Source of the DNA: Dokdonella sp.
GTDB lineage: Bacteria; Pseudomonadota; Gammaproteobacteria; Xanthomonadales; Rhodanobacteraceae
Length of the DNA: 32,947 nucleotides
Reading direction: 5' to 3'
Assembly (NCBI GenBank): GCA_016712865.1
Contig: JADJQH010000007.1
Span: 1-32,947, forward strand
The position numbers and the translations under genes were made by a program. The first letter of the stretch is position 1; each line of letters opens with the position of its first letter. The notes under the pieces are model-generated. The model made no database searches and was not told where the DNA came from. It saw nothing but the letters and a program-made list of their open reading frames with translations. This document shows positions 22,833 through 30,697 of the stretch, piece after piece.

Positions 22833-23263
22833 TTTCCCAAATCTGGGCCTTCGCCGATCAATTCCAGGATCGCGGCGTGCAACTTGCCGGCCACGGTCGG
22901 ATAGAACGCGATCAGCCTGAGCACGTCTTGGCGGTCCAGTTTTGGATCAACGACGCCGGCCAGCAGGTGTTCGATGCGTCGGCGCATCTCCTCGGGAACA
23001 TCATTCGACCCGAGTAAATCCCGAAAAGCTTCCGCGAACTTATCAGCCTGAGCCGCCGCGCCGATGGCCTGCACCGCCGCGACTATTTTCTGATCGCGGG
23101 CGCTGGCGTCGGCGGCACGGAAAATCTCTTCGCCGGACAACGCCCGCACCCGAAAGACCGGATCAACGCTCTCATGGAAAAATCCGGCCAGTTCAGGGAC
23201 CGGAACAATTTTTTCGCGTAGCGCGAGTTGCGCTTGCTGGAACCGATTCAGGTCAAAGCTCAT
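22790..23263 (-). CDS. Tail assembly chaperone (G-type)
   Basis: 157 residues, between the tail tube and tape measure genes, in ATGA overlap with the former. Mostly helical (FQQAQLALREKIV, VFRVRALSGEEIFRAADA, MRRRIEHLLAGVVDP, DVLRLIAFYP). A slippery G-GGA-AAA in frame at 22832-22838 lets part of the ribosomes shift to -1 and make a longer chaperone; in the zero frame translation stops soon after (PASSST). G and GT proteins coat the tape measure during tail assembly. Confidence 0.88.
   Translation of the reverse strand: MSFDLNRFQQAQLALREKIVPVPELAGFFHESVDPVFRVRALSGEEIFRAADASARDQKIVAAVQAIGAAAQADKFAEAFRDLLGSNDVPEEMRRRIEHLLAGVVDPKLDRQDVLRLIAFYPTVAGKLHAAILELIGEGPDLGKASDSTQTPASSST
22832..22838 (-). 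promoter_or_regulatory. Programmed -1 ribosomal frameshift site G_GGA_AAA
   Basis: On the minus strand the frame reads TTG GGA AAA GCG. The heptamer G-GGA-AAA fits X-XXY-YYZ and is nearly the lambda G/T site G-GGA-AAG. The -1 frame is open to the base before the tape-measure start. Confidence 0.85.
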
Positions 23264-24300
23264 GACGTGACGTTGACGCTCGCTTGACTGGCGGAAATCG
23301 TGAACGCGCCCTGCGCGGCGCCGCCCACCGGATAGGTCCGGGCCACCGCGACAATTCCTTGCGTCAGGATATACGGGGTCCGGTTTTTATCCGGCTTGAA
23401 GCGGAAAATCAGGCTTTGGCCTGCCAGGTTTACCAGCGCGTCGGTTACGCCATCGCCAAGCGAGTGTGTGAAGGATGCCTGCCCGATGCTGGAACTGACG
23501 CTGGCTTCATTCTGATTGTCGTAATAGCTCTCGGTCGTTACGCTGTTTGTAGTTTCAGCGGGAACGTAATCCCGGACGCGCGGGAGCGTGGCGTAAACCG
23601 GTGTGGCATAGCGCGCATAAACGAGCTTGCCGGCCGTCGCCGCGCTGGTCGCCGTCGCGCCGTGAATCAGCGGAATCGCGGAAGAAAAGGTTACTTTTCC
23701 GGTCAACGGGTTGGTTTGCCAGACCGGGTTATCGTATCGCTCTTGATGCGTTCCGGGAGCCGCGTAAATTTCGGTACTCAGAACCACGGCGGCGGTCACG
23801 CTGGTCGTGCGGATTTGCGCCACTTCGACGCTCCCCAGCGGAATGCTGGGCGGGCCGCCGGCTGCGCCGCGCGTGTCGCTGAATGCCGTGTTATCGGTTC
23901 CGGTGACGATGGCCACCGCGCCGCTCGAATTGACGGTTACGCTGTTGATCATGTGGGTGTCGGTCGTGACCCCGCGCGTGATCGTCAGCGAGTCATCGGT
24001 CACGGCGGCAACAGTCAGCACGCCAGTAGTCGCATCGGCACCCGTGGCCCCCGGCATCATCAGCGTCATCGCTGCAGTCCGGACGCTATCGTTCGCGGAG
24101 CCGGGGGTTACTTCGCCGCCGGTCATCAGTCCATAGGGCGCAACGACATACGGCTCTTGTCCGGCAGTAATGACTTTCCCGGACCATGGGCTTGAAGCAG
24201 CGGTAAAAACGATCCGCGATCCGTCGGCGGTTAGCGTGGCGAAAGCAACCGGCGTTTGCGCAGATTCGTAAGCGAGTTCCTGATTTTGCAATGCAGCCAT
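23260..24300 (-). CDS. Major tail (tube) protein
   Basis: 346 residues, rich in Thr/Ser/Ala/Val and beta strands (VAFATLTADGSRIVFTAASS, TTGVLTVAAVTDDSLTITRG). Near the middle the phrase IPLGSVEVAQIRTTSVTAAVV and then QTNPLTGKVTFSSAIPL look like repeated strands of a tube or an added Ig-like domain. The C-terminal section DGVTDALVNLAGQSLIFRFKPDKN, YILTQGIVAVARTYPVGGA is typical of siphophage tube proteins. It stands directly before the chaperone gene, the expected place. Longer than most tube proteins, so it may carry an extra surface domain. Confidence 0.75.
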   Translation of the reverse strand: MAALQNQELAYESAQTPVAFATLTADGSRIVFTAASSPWSGKVITAGQEPYVVAPYGLMTGGEVTPGSANDSVRTAAMTLMMPGATGADATTGVLTVAAVTDDSLTITRGVTTDTHMINSVTVNSSGAVAIVTGTDNTAFSDTRGAAGGPPSIPLGSVEVAQIRTTSVTAAVVLSTEIYAAPGTHQERYDNPVWQTNPLTGKVTFSSAIPLIHGATATSAATAGKLVYARYATPVYATLPRVRDYVPAETTNSVTTESYYDNQNEASVSSSIGQASFTHSLGDGVTDALVNLAGQSLIFRFKPDKNRTPYILTQGIVAVARTYPVGGAAQGAFTISASQASVNVTS

Positions 24301-24317
24301 GTCGGTTTACCTCGGGG

Positions 24318-24731
24318 TTAGGCGTAATAATCAAATTCAATGGTTATTTGCAACACGGTCTCGTTGCTGTTCGGCGTTGGCGCTAAAAATTGCGCGCCCG
24401 TTTCCTCAAGTCTTAATGCGTTTCCGCCAAGCCATTGGCCGCTAGGCGCGGCCCCGCCGTCAGGCTGGATAACGGCTCGCAATGCAGCCAGCGCGGTATC
24501 GAGCGCGGTATCGTATGTGGCAGTTGCAGCGGTCTTGTATTCCACGATCATCTGCCGGGTAAAAATCAGTTCGTCGTATTCCTGCACCGTCGCGCGCGAA
24601 TCATTGATGCTGTACAGCGTAATGACGGGCAGCGTTGCGGAGGTGGTTTCCAGGGCATCGCGGCCGGTGCGGACGGTCGCAACGGTTCCGAGTAAAACTT
24701 TCAACGCGGCAATTGCAGCAACGGCACTCAT
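24318..24731 (-). CDS. Tail terminator-like protein (gpU-type position)
   Basis: 137 residues. The pattern LPVITLYSINDSRATVQ...FTRQMIVEYKTAAT...DTALAALRAVI...LRLEETGAQFLAPTPNSNETVLQITIEFDYYA resembles lambda gpU/minor tail terminators: a pathology of 'lPvi.vys', a central helix and a C-terminal beta strand ending 'i.f.v.Y'. The gene precedes the tube gene and overlaps the head-tail joining gene by ATGA. Confidence 0.75.
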   Translation of the reverse strand: MSAVAAIAALKVLLGTVATVRTGRDALETTSATLPVITLYSINDSRATVQEYDELIFTRQMIVEYKTAATATYDTALDTALAALRAVIQPDGGAAPSGQWLGGNALRLEETGAQFLAPTPNSNETVLQITIEFDYYA

Positions 24732-25075
24732 TGCACTTCGATCACCGCGAATTTCTGCATATAGCCGTCATCGCTGAGCAGTTGAGTTGTCTTCCAAACG
24801 GTCGGGGATGGCGTCGGATCATCGTCGGTCGGGTCGTTCTCAATCGAGAATTCATCGCCGATGATTGCGGCATGACTCTTTGCGAGTTCGAGGGTCATTC
24901 TCAATTCCATGCGCTCCCCGTATTCGCCCGTTGGGACAAGTTCGGTTTGCATCAGCACAGTGACCGCTACGTCTTCACCGGAATCGCTGGCATGAACGGC
25001 CGCTACCCCAAACACTGTTTCAAGTGCAGGGATAGCGGATTCGGTCATGATGTCATCGAACAGCGAGGTCGGCAT
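24728..25075 (-). CDS. Head-tail joining protein
   Basis: 115 residues beginning MPTSLFDDIMTESAIPALETVFG. The style (short helix, then beta segments VAVTVLMQTELVPTGEYGERMELRMTLELAK, AIIGDEFSIENDP, VWKTTQLLSDDGYMQKFAVIEV) matches phage FII/ATP-binding-like head-tail attachment proteins located between the decoration protein and tail terminator. It lies four bases after the DUF2190 gene. Confidence 0.7.
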   Translation of the reverse strand: MPTSLFDDIMTESAIPALETVFGVAAVHASDSGEDVAVTVLMQTELVPTGEYGERMELRMTLELAKSHAAIIGDEFSIENDPTDDDPTPSPTVWKTTQLLSDDGYMQKFAVIEVQ

Positions 25076-25078
25076 TGT

Positions 25079-25441
25079 TTACAGCGCGGCCAGAACGCCG
25101 CCATGCAGCTTGACCTTCACCGTGGTCGATGCGGCGGTCGCCGTTTCCCAGATCGTGCCGATACTGTACTTGCCGGTTCCGGCAACACCGCTCACCGTCG
25201 TGACTTTCAGTTGCGACCCGGTAGAACGATACATCGCCCGCAAGCCTTGGGTCTTGACGCCGGTCGCAACCGCCGCCAGCGAAAACACGCCGTCCAGCGC
25301 CAGGCCGATCTTTTTGCCGGACCCGGTCGCCGATGCCAGGGCGACGCCGGCCATGCGGTTAATAACCTTCAGTTCGCCGTTCGAGACCGCGCCGGTGGTC
25401 GTATAGTTGAAGACATTGCCTTCGGAAAGAGTCTGGGCCAT
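25079..25441 (-). CDS. DUF2190-type capsid decoration/head protein
   Basis: 120 residues, MAQTLSEGNVFNYTTTGAVSNGELKVI... with the DUF2190 signature 'eG..i.y..tgav.sGevv.ig...Gva...a..g....l.l.GVf.l.k', ending as a Thr/Val-rich beta segment. Such proteins trimerise on capsids and stabilise them. It lies directly downstream of the capsid gene, as expected. Confidence 0.85.
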   Translation of the reverse strand: MAQTLSEGNVFNYTTTGAVSNGELKVINRMAGVALASATGSGKKIGLALDGVFSLAAVATGVKTQGLRAMYRSTGSQLKVTTVSGVAGTGKYSIGTIWETATAASTTVKVKLHGGVLAAL

Positions 25442-25500
25442 TTCGTTTACCTCATGTCATGGGAGAAAGCCGGGGATTGCCCGGCTTCGGTCAATCTGGA

Positions 25501-27567
25501 TTAAGAGCCGTTGCCCTTGTATTTGTGCATCCCGCGCCAGTCCAGAGCGGCGACACCGAAATCGACACCGATCATGTAGCTGATACCCTGCCCGTCCCAC
25601 TCTTGATTTTCCCGCATGTACGGTTCGGCCATGCCGTTCAGGAACGAGACTTCGACCGTATCGAAGATATTCGGATCGGCCAGCAGATACCATGCCAGCG
25701 TGCCGTAAGTCTGTCCGTCCAGGCGCGCATCGGTTACGACCTCATACCGGCCGCTGAAGGGGTTCGGCGGCAAGGTGCCAGCAGTGCCAGCGGGGTCATA
25801 CGTCGCGGCCATCAGCACGCGCGCAGTGTTGCCGAGCGTGACCGGTGCCAGCAGGTAGCGCGGCTTGATGTTCAACGCCTCGCCGGTGTTCGGGTCGGTT
25901 TGCAGTGCCATCGCCGTCTCGGCGGTGTTCAGCGTGGCCACGGTAGGGGCCGTAGCCGCCACGACATAGTTCTTGTGCGTCGCGGTGTGGAACAACGCCA
26001 AGCTATCCTGGTTCAGGGTCGGGCCGGTGCCGTCCAGCACGGCATAAACAATGTCGCCTACCTTCCTGTTCGCCGCGCGGCCCATCGCGCGCGGCACGGT
26101 GCCCAGCGCGTTCAGGTCGTCGTTGATGATCAGCTTCCGGCTCATCCGGTATTTCTTCCCGTAGGAAACCAACTGAATCGTTTCCTTCCGGTCCGTGAAC
26201 TTGCCGTAGCTGATGTCGCCGTCTTCCGGCACTTCGTCCAGCCCGGTGAAGCCGCTGATGCCGCTGATCTCGGCCCGCTTGAAGTCCGGCAGGGTGCCGC
26301 GCCGAGTCCAGACGTTCCAGGTTTCCGGCGCTTCATCCCAGCCCCGCAACAGCGCCTTGTTTGCGACGTTGGCGAGGATGTTGGTGAAGTCGGACGTGGT
26401 TTGGCCGCTCGCGGTGCGATAGCTGAGCGCCCGGCCGGCCAGGTCTTCATCGGACAGGCTGGCAGTGGCGATACCGACCATCCGGCAGAAATCGCCGGAC
26501 AAGGTGCGAAGGCTCTTCCCGACAACGCCGCCCTCGCGGGCCTTGGCGATGTCTTCCCGGCCTTCCAGCACGCCGGCCCGAACGAGCAGGCCATGGGTTA
26601 CGCCGTCGGCGAACTTGTCGCGTTCGTCAGTGCCCTGCTGGATTGCCCCGCCCAAGCGCTGACGCTGGCCACGATCCGGCAGAACCACGGGCGGCAGTTG
26701 CCCCTGATGCGTCGCAACCCGGACGGCGGCGGTGTCGGTGACGGTGTTCCAGTCGGCAGCAGGTTCAGCCTCGCCGCTCATCGCTTGCATCAGGATGTTT
26801 CGAGCGCCATCCAGAGGCCAACCCTCATCCACGGCGCGGGCGCGCAATCCGGCATAGAAGTCAGTGCGCGGCACGATGCCGAGATCAAACAGCTCATGAA
26901 TATCCGCGATGCGCTGACGTTCGCCAGCGATGGCTTCGGCCGCACCGGCTTTTTTGGCAAGAACATGGGCCCGTTTGGTGGCGCCAATATCAACAACCGG
27001 CGCGGAAGAAACTTCTTGGGTGCCGGCAACCGGCGTGGTGTCATCAGACATAATAACCTCCGGCCGGTGGCCAGTTGTAGGTAGAGATCGATTGATGCCG
27101 ACAGTCCTGTCGGCAGGTACGGTAACGACGGAACCTTCCAGCAGTTCCCATTCAGTTACCCGAACGGTGTCGCTGTTGGTTTCCTCTTCCCATTTGTTGA
27201 TTTGGTAGCCAATGGAAATGTCTCTTAAAAAGCCTTCCCGAACGTCCTGAAAAACCTCTTCGGCTTTCGGATTCTTTGAGAAGCGCAACATGCCGCGCAA
27301 TCGCCCGTCTTTGATCCGAATGTTCTCAATGCGGCCAATCGGCGTTCCGGCGTCATGATTCCAGAGCAAAGGGAGTGAGTCGGCGGCCCGCGTCAGGTCT
27401 ATCGCGTCGGCGGTGTGAACAAGAATCTCTTCACCCCACGGTCGCTTGACTGGAGCCTCACTCGATAACGCGGCGGGCACGGTGCGCGCGTCGGCATTGG
27501 CTTCGCGGAGTTCTAAAACAGCCAGCCGCTCAAAGCGCTGGCCGGCAAGGTCTTGGGTTGCGGTCAT
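25501..27567 (-). CDS. Fused prohead protease and major capsid protein
   Basis: 688 residues. The N-terminal 190 match HK97-type prohead proteases: LPLLWNHDAGTPIGRIENI with a likely catalytic His71, GMLRFSKNPKAEEVFQDVREGFLRDISIGY with a likely Ser118, and WELLEGSVVTVPADRTVGI. A linker (about 190-260, Thr/Ala/Glu-rich, scaffold-like) joins the capsid part: TDFTNILANVANKALLRGW, PETWNVWTRRGTLPDFK, GKFTDRKETIQLVSYGKKYRMSRKLIINDDLNALG, AWYLLADPNIFDTVEVSFLNGM. Cleavage after the linker would free the protease and capsid. Overlaps the portal gene by ATGA. A single-gene protease-scaffold-capsid is known in some siphophages. Confidence 0.9.
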   Translation of the reverse strand: MTATQDLAGQRFERLAVLELREANADARTVPAALSSEAPVKRPWGEEILVHTADAIDLTRAADSLPLLWNHDAGTPIGRIENIRIKDGRLRGMLRFSKNPKAEEVFQDVREGFLRDISIGYQINKWEEETNSDTVRVTEWELLEGSVVTVPADRTVGINRSLPTTGHRPEVIMSDDTTPVAGTQEVSSAPVVDIGATKRAHVLAKKAGAAEAIAGERQRIADIHELFDLGIVPRTDFYAGLRARAVDEGWPLDGARNILMQAMSGEAEPAADWNTVTDTAAVRVATHQGQLPPVVLPDRGQRQRLGGAIQQGTDERDKFADGVTHGLLVRAGVLEGREDIAKAREGGVVGKSLRTLSGDFCRMVGIATASLSDEDLAGRALSYRTASGQTTSDFTNILANVANKALLRGWDEAPETWNVWTRRGTLPDFKRAEISGISGFTGLDEVPEDGDISYGKFTDRKETIQLVSYGKKYRMSRKLIINDDLNALGTVPRAMGRAANRKVGDIVYAVLDGTGPTLNQDSLALFHTATHKNYVVAATAPTVATLNTAETAMALQTDPNTGEALNIKPRYLLAPVTLGNTARVLMAATYDPAGTAGTLPPNPFSGRYEVVTDARLDGQTYGTLAWYLLADPNIFDTVEVSFLNGMAEPYMRENQEWDGQGISYMIGVDFGVAALDWRGMHKYKGNGS

Positions 27568-29069
27568 GCGGCTTCATCCTGTACGTCGCTTTGAGTTGCT
27601 GCGGCCGTCGGCGCAACAGCGGGCGTGGTTTCCGGCGACGGGCGAATGTCCAGCGGGTCCGCTTCGAGCTGTTTGTCCACCGTCGCCGGGTCGCTTCCCA
27701 TATCGCGGATAACCTGATGGCGCGACTTGAATCCGTTCTGCACCGCCATTTCAAAGGCTTTTAGTTCACGGGCCGGGTCAATCCAGGGCATGTTGGGCGG
27801 TCGAATCTCTGGACGGTATAAACTTTGCATGTCAACGCCGGCCGGCACGCGCAACAGTCCGGCTAACCGGCTGGCATCGACGAACCGCCGCCAGATTGGC
27901 AAGTAGAATTTGTTCCGCAGATAAGCAAAGAGCATCCGGTAATGCGCCACGCCTTCAACCAGTTCCTGACGCTGTGCGGAATAGGTTCCGTTGTAGTCCC
28001 GCGCTATGGCCGAAAACCGCGTTCCCGTCCCAGCAGCCACGGCGCGCAATTGGCCGTTTCGGAACGCTTCCAGATTCAGGTTCGGGCGCTTGCTGTCAAT
28101 CGTCCCCACGTCCTCGCCAGGAAGCAGCCCATCGAAAACCAGACCGGGTTCCATCGAAAACGACCGGCCGGTTACTAGCCCATCATCACCCGCCACGGCG
28201 GCATCGCTGGACAAGCCGATGTCACGCTTGATGAAGGCCGTCATGGCGGCGGCGACGCGGGCGGCGATGCGCTCCGACTCTTCGTAATCCTTCAGGTCAT
28301 CGAGCCGGGTCAAGACGCCGTGGAAGATCGAGACGCCGCGCGTCTGGTGCAGGCGACGAACAAATTTTAGGTGGCTGATGGCTTCGGCGGGCTTCCACAA
28401 GACCTCGGTCGCCTGCGCGCTGAACGTCATCGCGCCGGGATGCACTTTGTTGAACCAGTACCCGATGGGGCGGCCCCATCCGTCTTTCTGGACGCCGTGA
28501 ACCACGCGGTCAGCAGGGCGGGTTAGATCGTAGGGGAGAAAATCGGATTCCAGCAGTTCCAGCCCATAAGGGACGCGACTCGCATAGGGCGCGCGGGCGG
28601 CGATCACATGCTGGACGAATAGCTCGCCATCTCTGAGCCAGGTCCGGCACACAAGGCGCTCAACGTCTGAGCCGCTCAGCTCGCCGGTCATTTCGGGATT
28701 GGCCCAGAATTCGGCCCACAGGTCATCGAGCTGACGGTTTAGTTCTTCGGCCGGTTCGCGGTTCGGGCCGCGTAGCACCATGGGTTCGATGCCGGCGCCC
28801 ACGCCCACGACGTTGGTCACGAGGTCGTTCAGACAGCCAATCGCAAGGTCGTGGTTTTCATCGAGGTGCCGCGCGAACTCCCGCATGTTGCCCTTGGAGG
28901 CATCCATGACGGCATCGGCCGCTTGCGGCCCGCCGCGCCGTGGGCGCTGGGCGGTGATCTTGACGGCTTCGTAATAGCGCTGTGCTTCGGCAAGTCTGGC
29001 TTGCCCTGCAACGCGAGACGCTGCCCAGGATGGAGCGATGCTGGCGATGAGTTTGGTCAGCGCGTCCAT
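27564..29069 (-). CDS. Portal protein, lambda family
   Basis: 501 residues. Conserved lambda-portal features: KGNMREFARHLDENHDLAIGCLNDLVTNVVG, WAEFWANPEMTGELSGSDVERLVCRTWLRDGELFVQ, LELLESDFLP, GVQKDGWGRPIGYWF, HQTRGVSIFHGVLTRLDDLKDYEESERIAARVAA (split here by its own residues only), PGLVFDGLLPGED and RDYNGTYSAQRQELVEG. Twelve copies form the DNA gate at one capsid vertex. It overlaps gpW by 13 bp and the capsid gene by 4 bp. A C-terminal Ala/Thr/Pro-rich tail (TPAVAPTAAATQ) is probably disordered. Confidence 0.94.
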   Translation of the reverse strand: MDALTKLIASIAPSWAASRVAGQARLAEAQRYYEAVKITAQRPRRGGPQAADAVMDASKGNMREFARHLDENHDLAIGCLNDLVTNVVGVGAGIEPMVLRGPNREPAEELNRQLDDLWAEFWANPEMTGELSGSDVERLVCRTWLRDGELFVQHVIAARAPYASRVPYGLELLESDFLPYDLTRPADRVVHGVQKDGWGRPIGYWFNKVHPGAMTFSAQATEVLWKPAEAISHLKFVRRLHQTRGVSIFHGVLTRLDDLKDYEESERIAARVAAAMTAFIKRDIGLSSDAAVAGDDGLVTGRSFSMEPGLVFDGLLPGEDVGTIDSKRPNLNLEAFRNGQLRAVAAGTGTRFSAIARDYNGTYSAQRQELVEGVAHYRMLFAYLRNKFYLPIWRRFVDASRLAGLLRVPAGVDMQSLYRPEIRPPNMPWIDPARELKAFEMAVQNGFKSRHQVIRDMGSDPATVDKQLEADPLDIRPSPETTPAVAPTAAATQSDVQDEAA

Positions 29070-29308
29070 GTCGCCACACTGTAGGGTTGGCCGGTGGTCG
29101 CGCCGGTCGCGATGGAGATCGCGGTTTGCAAGCGCAAGATGTACTTGCGCAGTTCGGGAAGTTCGGACGGGGTAAAACTGATTCGCTTGCCATCGCTGGT
29201 GCCGATGGAAACGGTTTTCTTGCCAATGGCGAGTTGCTGCATGGCGGTCTGCGCATCAGACAGCCAACTTTGTAATGTAGCGGTGGCGATACCAGAAAAT
29301 TCATTCAT
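29057..29308 (-). CDS. W: gpW-like head-tail connector
   Basis: 83 residues: ATATLQSWLSDAQTAMQQLAIGKKTVSIG...GKRISFTPSELPELRKYILRLQTAIS, the two-helix plus beta-hairpin pattern of the gpW family, followed by a Gly/Thr-rich tail. gpW joins the portal to later connector proteins and stabilises packaged DNA. It normally follows the terminase large subunit, but here a terminator and a regulator gene lie upstream instead. Confidence 0.88.
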   Translation of the reverse strand: MNEFSGIATATLQSWLSDAQTAMQQLAIGKKTVSIGTSDGKRISFTPSELPELRKYILRLQTAISIATGATTGQPYSVATWTR

Positions 29309-29351
29309 ACCCCCGTAAAGCGCGGCGAACCGGACTTGTCAAGCCCAATAC

Positions 29352-29383
29352 GCAAAATACCCCCAGCGGTCGCCCGCTGAGGG
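29352..29383 (-). terminator. Rho-independent terminator of the regulator gene
   Basis: On the minus strand CCCTCAGCGG and CCGCTGGGGG (29374-29383 and 29360-29369) pair around GCGA and are followed by TATTTTG. It lies between the winged-helix gene and gpW, so the virion operon needs its own promoter or antitermination. Confidence 0.75.
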
Positions 29384-29402
29384 TCTACCTTGTCTTACTT
29401 GA

Positions 29403-29684
29403 TTAGGCGGCGATGCTAAACACGCTCATTGCCTGTTCAATACGCAACGCATAACCCTTGTTGCGCTTGTCGGCAGTTGCGGCCAAACGATAGCGATGCG
29501 CCGGGAAAACTTCCGCTTGATCGAATATGCCCAGGTTGACCAGTTTCAACGCATGGGCGCGGGCGATACGCGGCGCAACGCCCGCGCGCTCCGCAATATC
29601 CTTCGCGGTAATCCAATCCTTGCCGGATGCCTTGACGGCAAGATAAACTTTGACTTGGTGCAAGCTGACTTCATTGGTTTCCAT
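29403..29684 (-). CDS. Winged-helix transcription regulator (93 aa)
   Basis: Start chosen at ATG 29684 (METNEVSLHQVKVYLAV), because AGGAG lies seven bases before it, while the ATG two codons earlier is too close. The sequence WITAKDIAERAGVAPRIARAHALKLVNLGIFDQAEVFPAHRYRL is a clear winged helix with a recognition helix and wing, of the MarR/Rrf2-like small type. It likely controls neighbouring phage genes, perhaps the divergent gene at 29804. A terminator follows. Confidence 0.8.
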   Translation of the reverse strand: METNEVSLHQVKVYLAVKASGKDWITAKDIAERAGVAPRIARAHALKLVNLGIFDQAEVFPAHRYRLAATADKRNKGYALRIEQAMSVFSIAA

Positions 29685-29803
29685 AACCATACTCCTGTGA
29701 GAGGGATATTGATTATGCCATACCTTGCCAGCTTGCGCCAGCTATTCAATAAAGGCCAGCGCCCGTTGTGCTAAAATTTCCCATCACAATCAGGAGAAAC
29801 TCA

Positions 29804-30073
29804 ATGTCCCGTTTGCCGAATACCACGAATACCACGGATACCACGGATACCACTACCAAGGCCGATGGAGCCTCAATCGAATCCGAACTAAATGAAATTT
29901 TGATCAAGCAACTCAATGAAGCCGTTTCACGGACCGACGCTCAAATGAAGAAATGGGCTGGCGGGAACACTCAATTCGAGGCTACCCGTTTTGTGCTGGC
30001 GGGCCAGCGCGCCGCCTTGGTTGCCGTCATCGAGTTGATGAAGGGGGACATGGCCGCGCTGGAAACCTTGTAG
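29804..30073 (+). CDS. Hypothetical protein with Asn/Thr/Asp repeat (89 aa)
   Basis: ATG 29804 has AGGAGAAACTCA upstream. The N-terminus reads NTTNTTDTTDTTT, encoded by near-identical 9-bp units (accacggat). The rest is a helical body (IESELNEILIKQLNEAVSRT, FVLAGQRAALVAVIELMKGDMA). The family is not recognised. It is transcribed away from the winged-helix gene and ends just before a bidirectional terminator. The 9-bp repeats could vary in number by slippage. Confidence 0.7.
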   Translation: MSRLPNTTNTTDTTDTTTKADGASIESELNEILIKQLNEAVSRTDAQMKKWAGGNTQFEATRFVLAGQRAALVAVIELMKGDMAALETL

Positions 30074-30074
30074 G

Positions 30075-30110
30075 CACAAAAAAAGGCTACCCATTGGATA
30101 GCCTTTCGTT
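30075..30110. terminator. Bidirectional rho-independent terminator
   Basis: AAAGGCTA (30082-30089) pairs with TAGCCTTT (30099-30106) around a 9-base loop. Seven A on the left give a long T run for the minus strand; cgttt follows on the plus strand. It would end the gene at 30073 and any leftward transcript coming through the NNGCC tract. Confidence 0.8.
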
Positions 30111-30112
30111 TA

Positions 30113-30697
30113 CACCCTGCCCCGCCCCGCCAAGCCTCGCCTTGCCTGCCCTGCCTTGCCTGCCCTGCCTTGCCATGCCTGGCCTTGCCATGCCCTCTGT
30201 TCTGCTGATCAAAAGCGCTGCCGCCGCTCCGGGCGCGCGCCGCCCGGGCCTTCCAGGGCCTAGTTCGGCCCGCCTCGCCCAGCCTGCCATGCCTTGCCAT
30301 GCCCGGCCTTGCCATGCCTTGCCCTGCCTGCCCTGCCCTGCCAAGCCACGCCACGCCACGCCCTGCCCCGCCCAGCCTGCCTTGCCTCGCCGCGCCGTGC
30401 CGAGCCTGCCGTGCCTGCCTCGCCCTGCCCAGCCATGCCATGCCCGGCCATGCCCTGCCTTGCCTGCCTCGCCCTGCCCAGCGCCTCGCCCTGCCCAGCC
30501 TGCCGCCCTGCCTGCCTTGCCCTGCCCAGCCGGGCCTGCCTAGCCGAGCCTTGCCCTGCCACGCCAAGCCTTGCCCTGCCACGCCTGCCTTGCCTTGCCT
30601 TGCCCCGCCGTGCCACGCCGTGCCAGGCCTGCCTGCCTTGCCGTGCCTCGCCGCGCCGTGCCGCGCCTGGCCCCGCCTCGCCGCGCCTGCCTTGCCT
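30113..30697. repeat. Degenerate NNGCC repeat tract, about 580 bp
   Basis: Almost every base belongs to units NNGCC (TTGCC, CTGCC, ATGCC, ACGCC, CCGCC, TCGCC) mixed with TGCC, broken only by a unique 80-100 bp patch around 30195-30285 that itself contains a CCCGGG-type palindrome. The tract separates a terminator from the end of the 30696-31178 gene, whose TAG lies at its right edge. All six frames are nearly free of stops, so the long Ala/Pro or Gly/Arg-rich ORFs in it are not evidence of coding. On the minus strand GG recurs every 4-5 bases, which allows two-layer G-quadruplexes. Confidence 0.85.

Noticed and set aside
23284-24195. 303-codon plus-strand ORF opposite the tail tube gene
   Set aside because: Antisense shadow of the tail gene. 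Composition is Arg/Gly-rich and there is no start signal.
24635-25504. 289-codon plus-strand ORF across several head genes
   Set aside because: It crosses three well-supported minus-strand genes and their overlapping junctions.
25459-27084. 541-codon plus-strand ORF opposite the capsid gene
   Set aside because: It mirrors the codon bias of a confidently identified protease/capsid gene. The protein is Arg/Gly/His-rich with no family pattern.
30113-30697. CRISPR array
   Set aside because: There are no 23-40 bp conserved repeats separated by unique spacers; the units are 4-5 bases.
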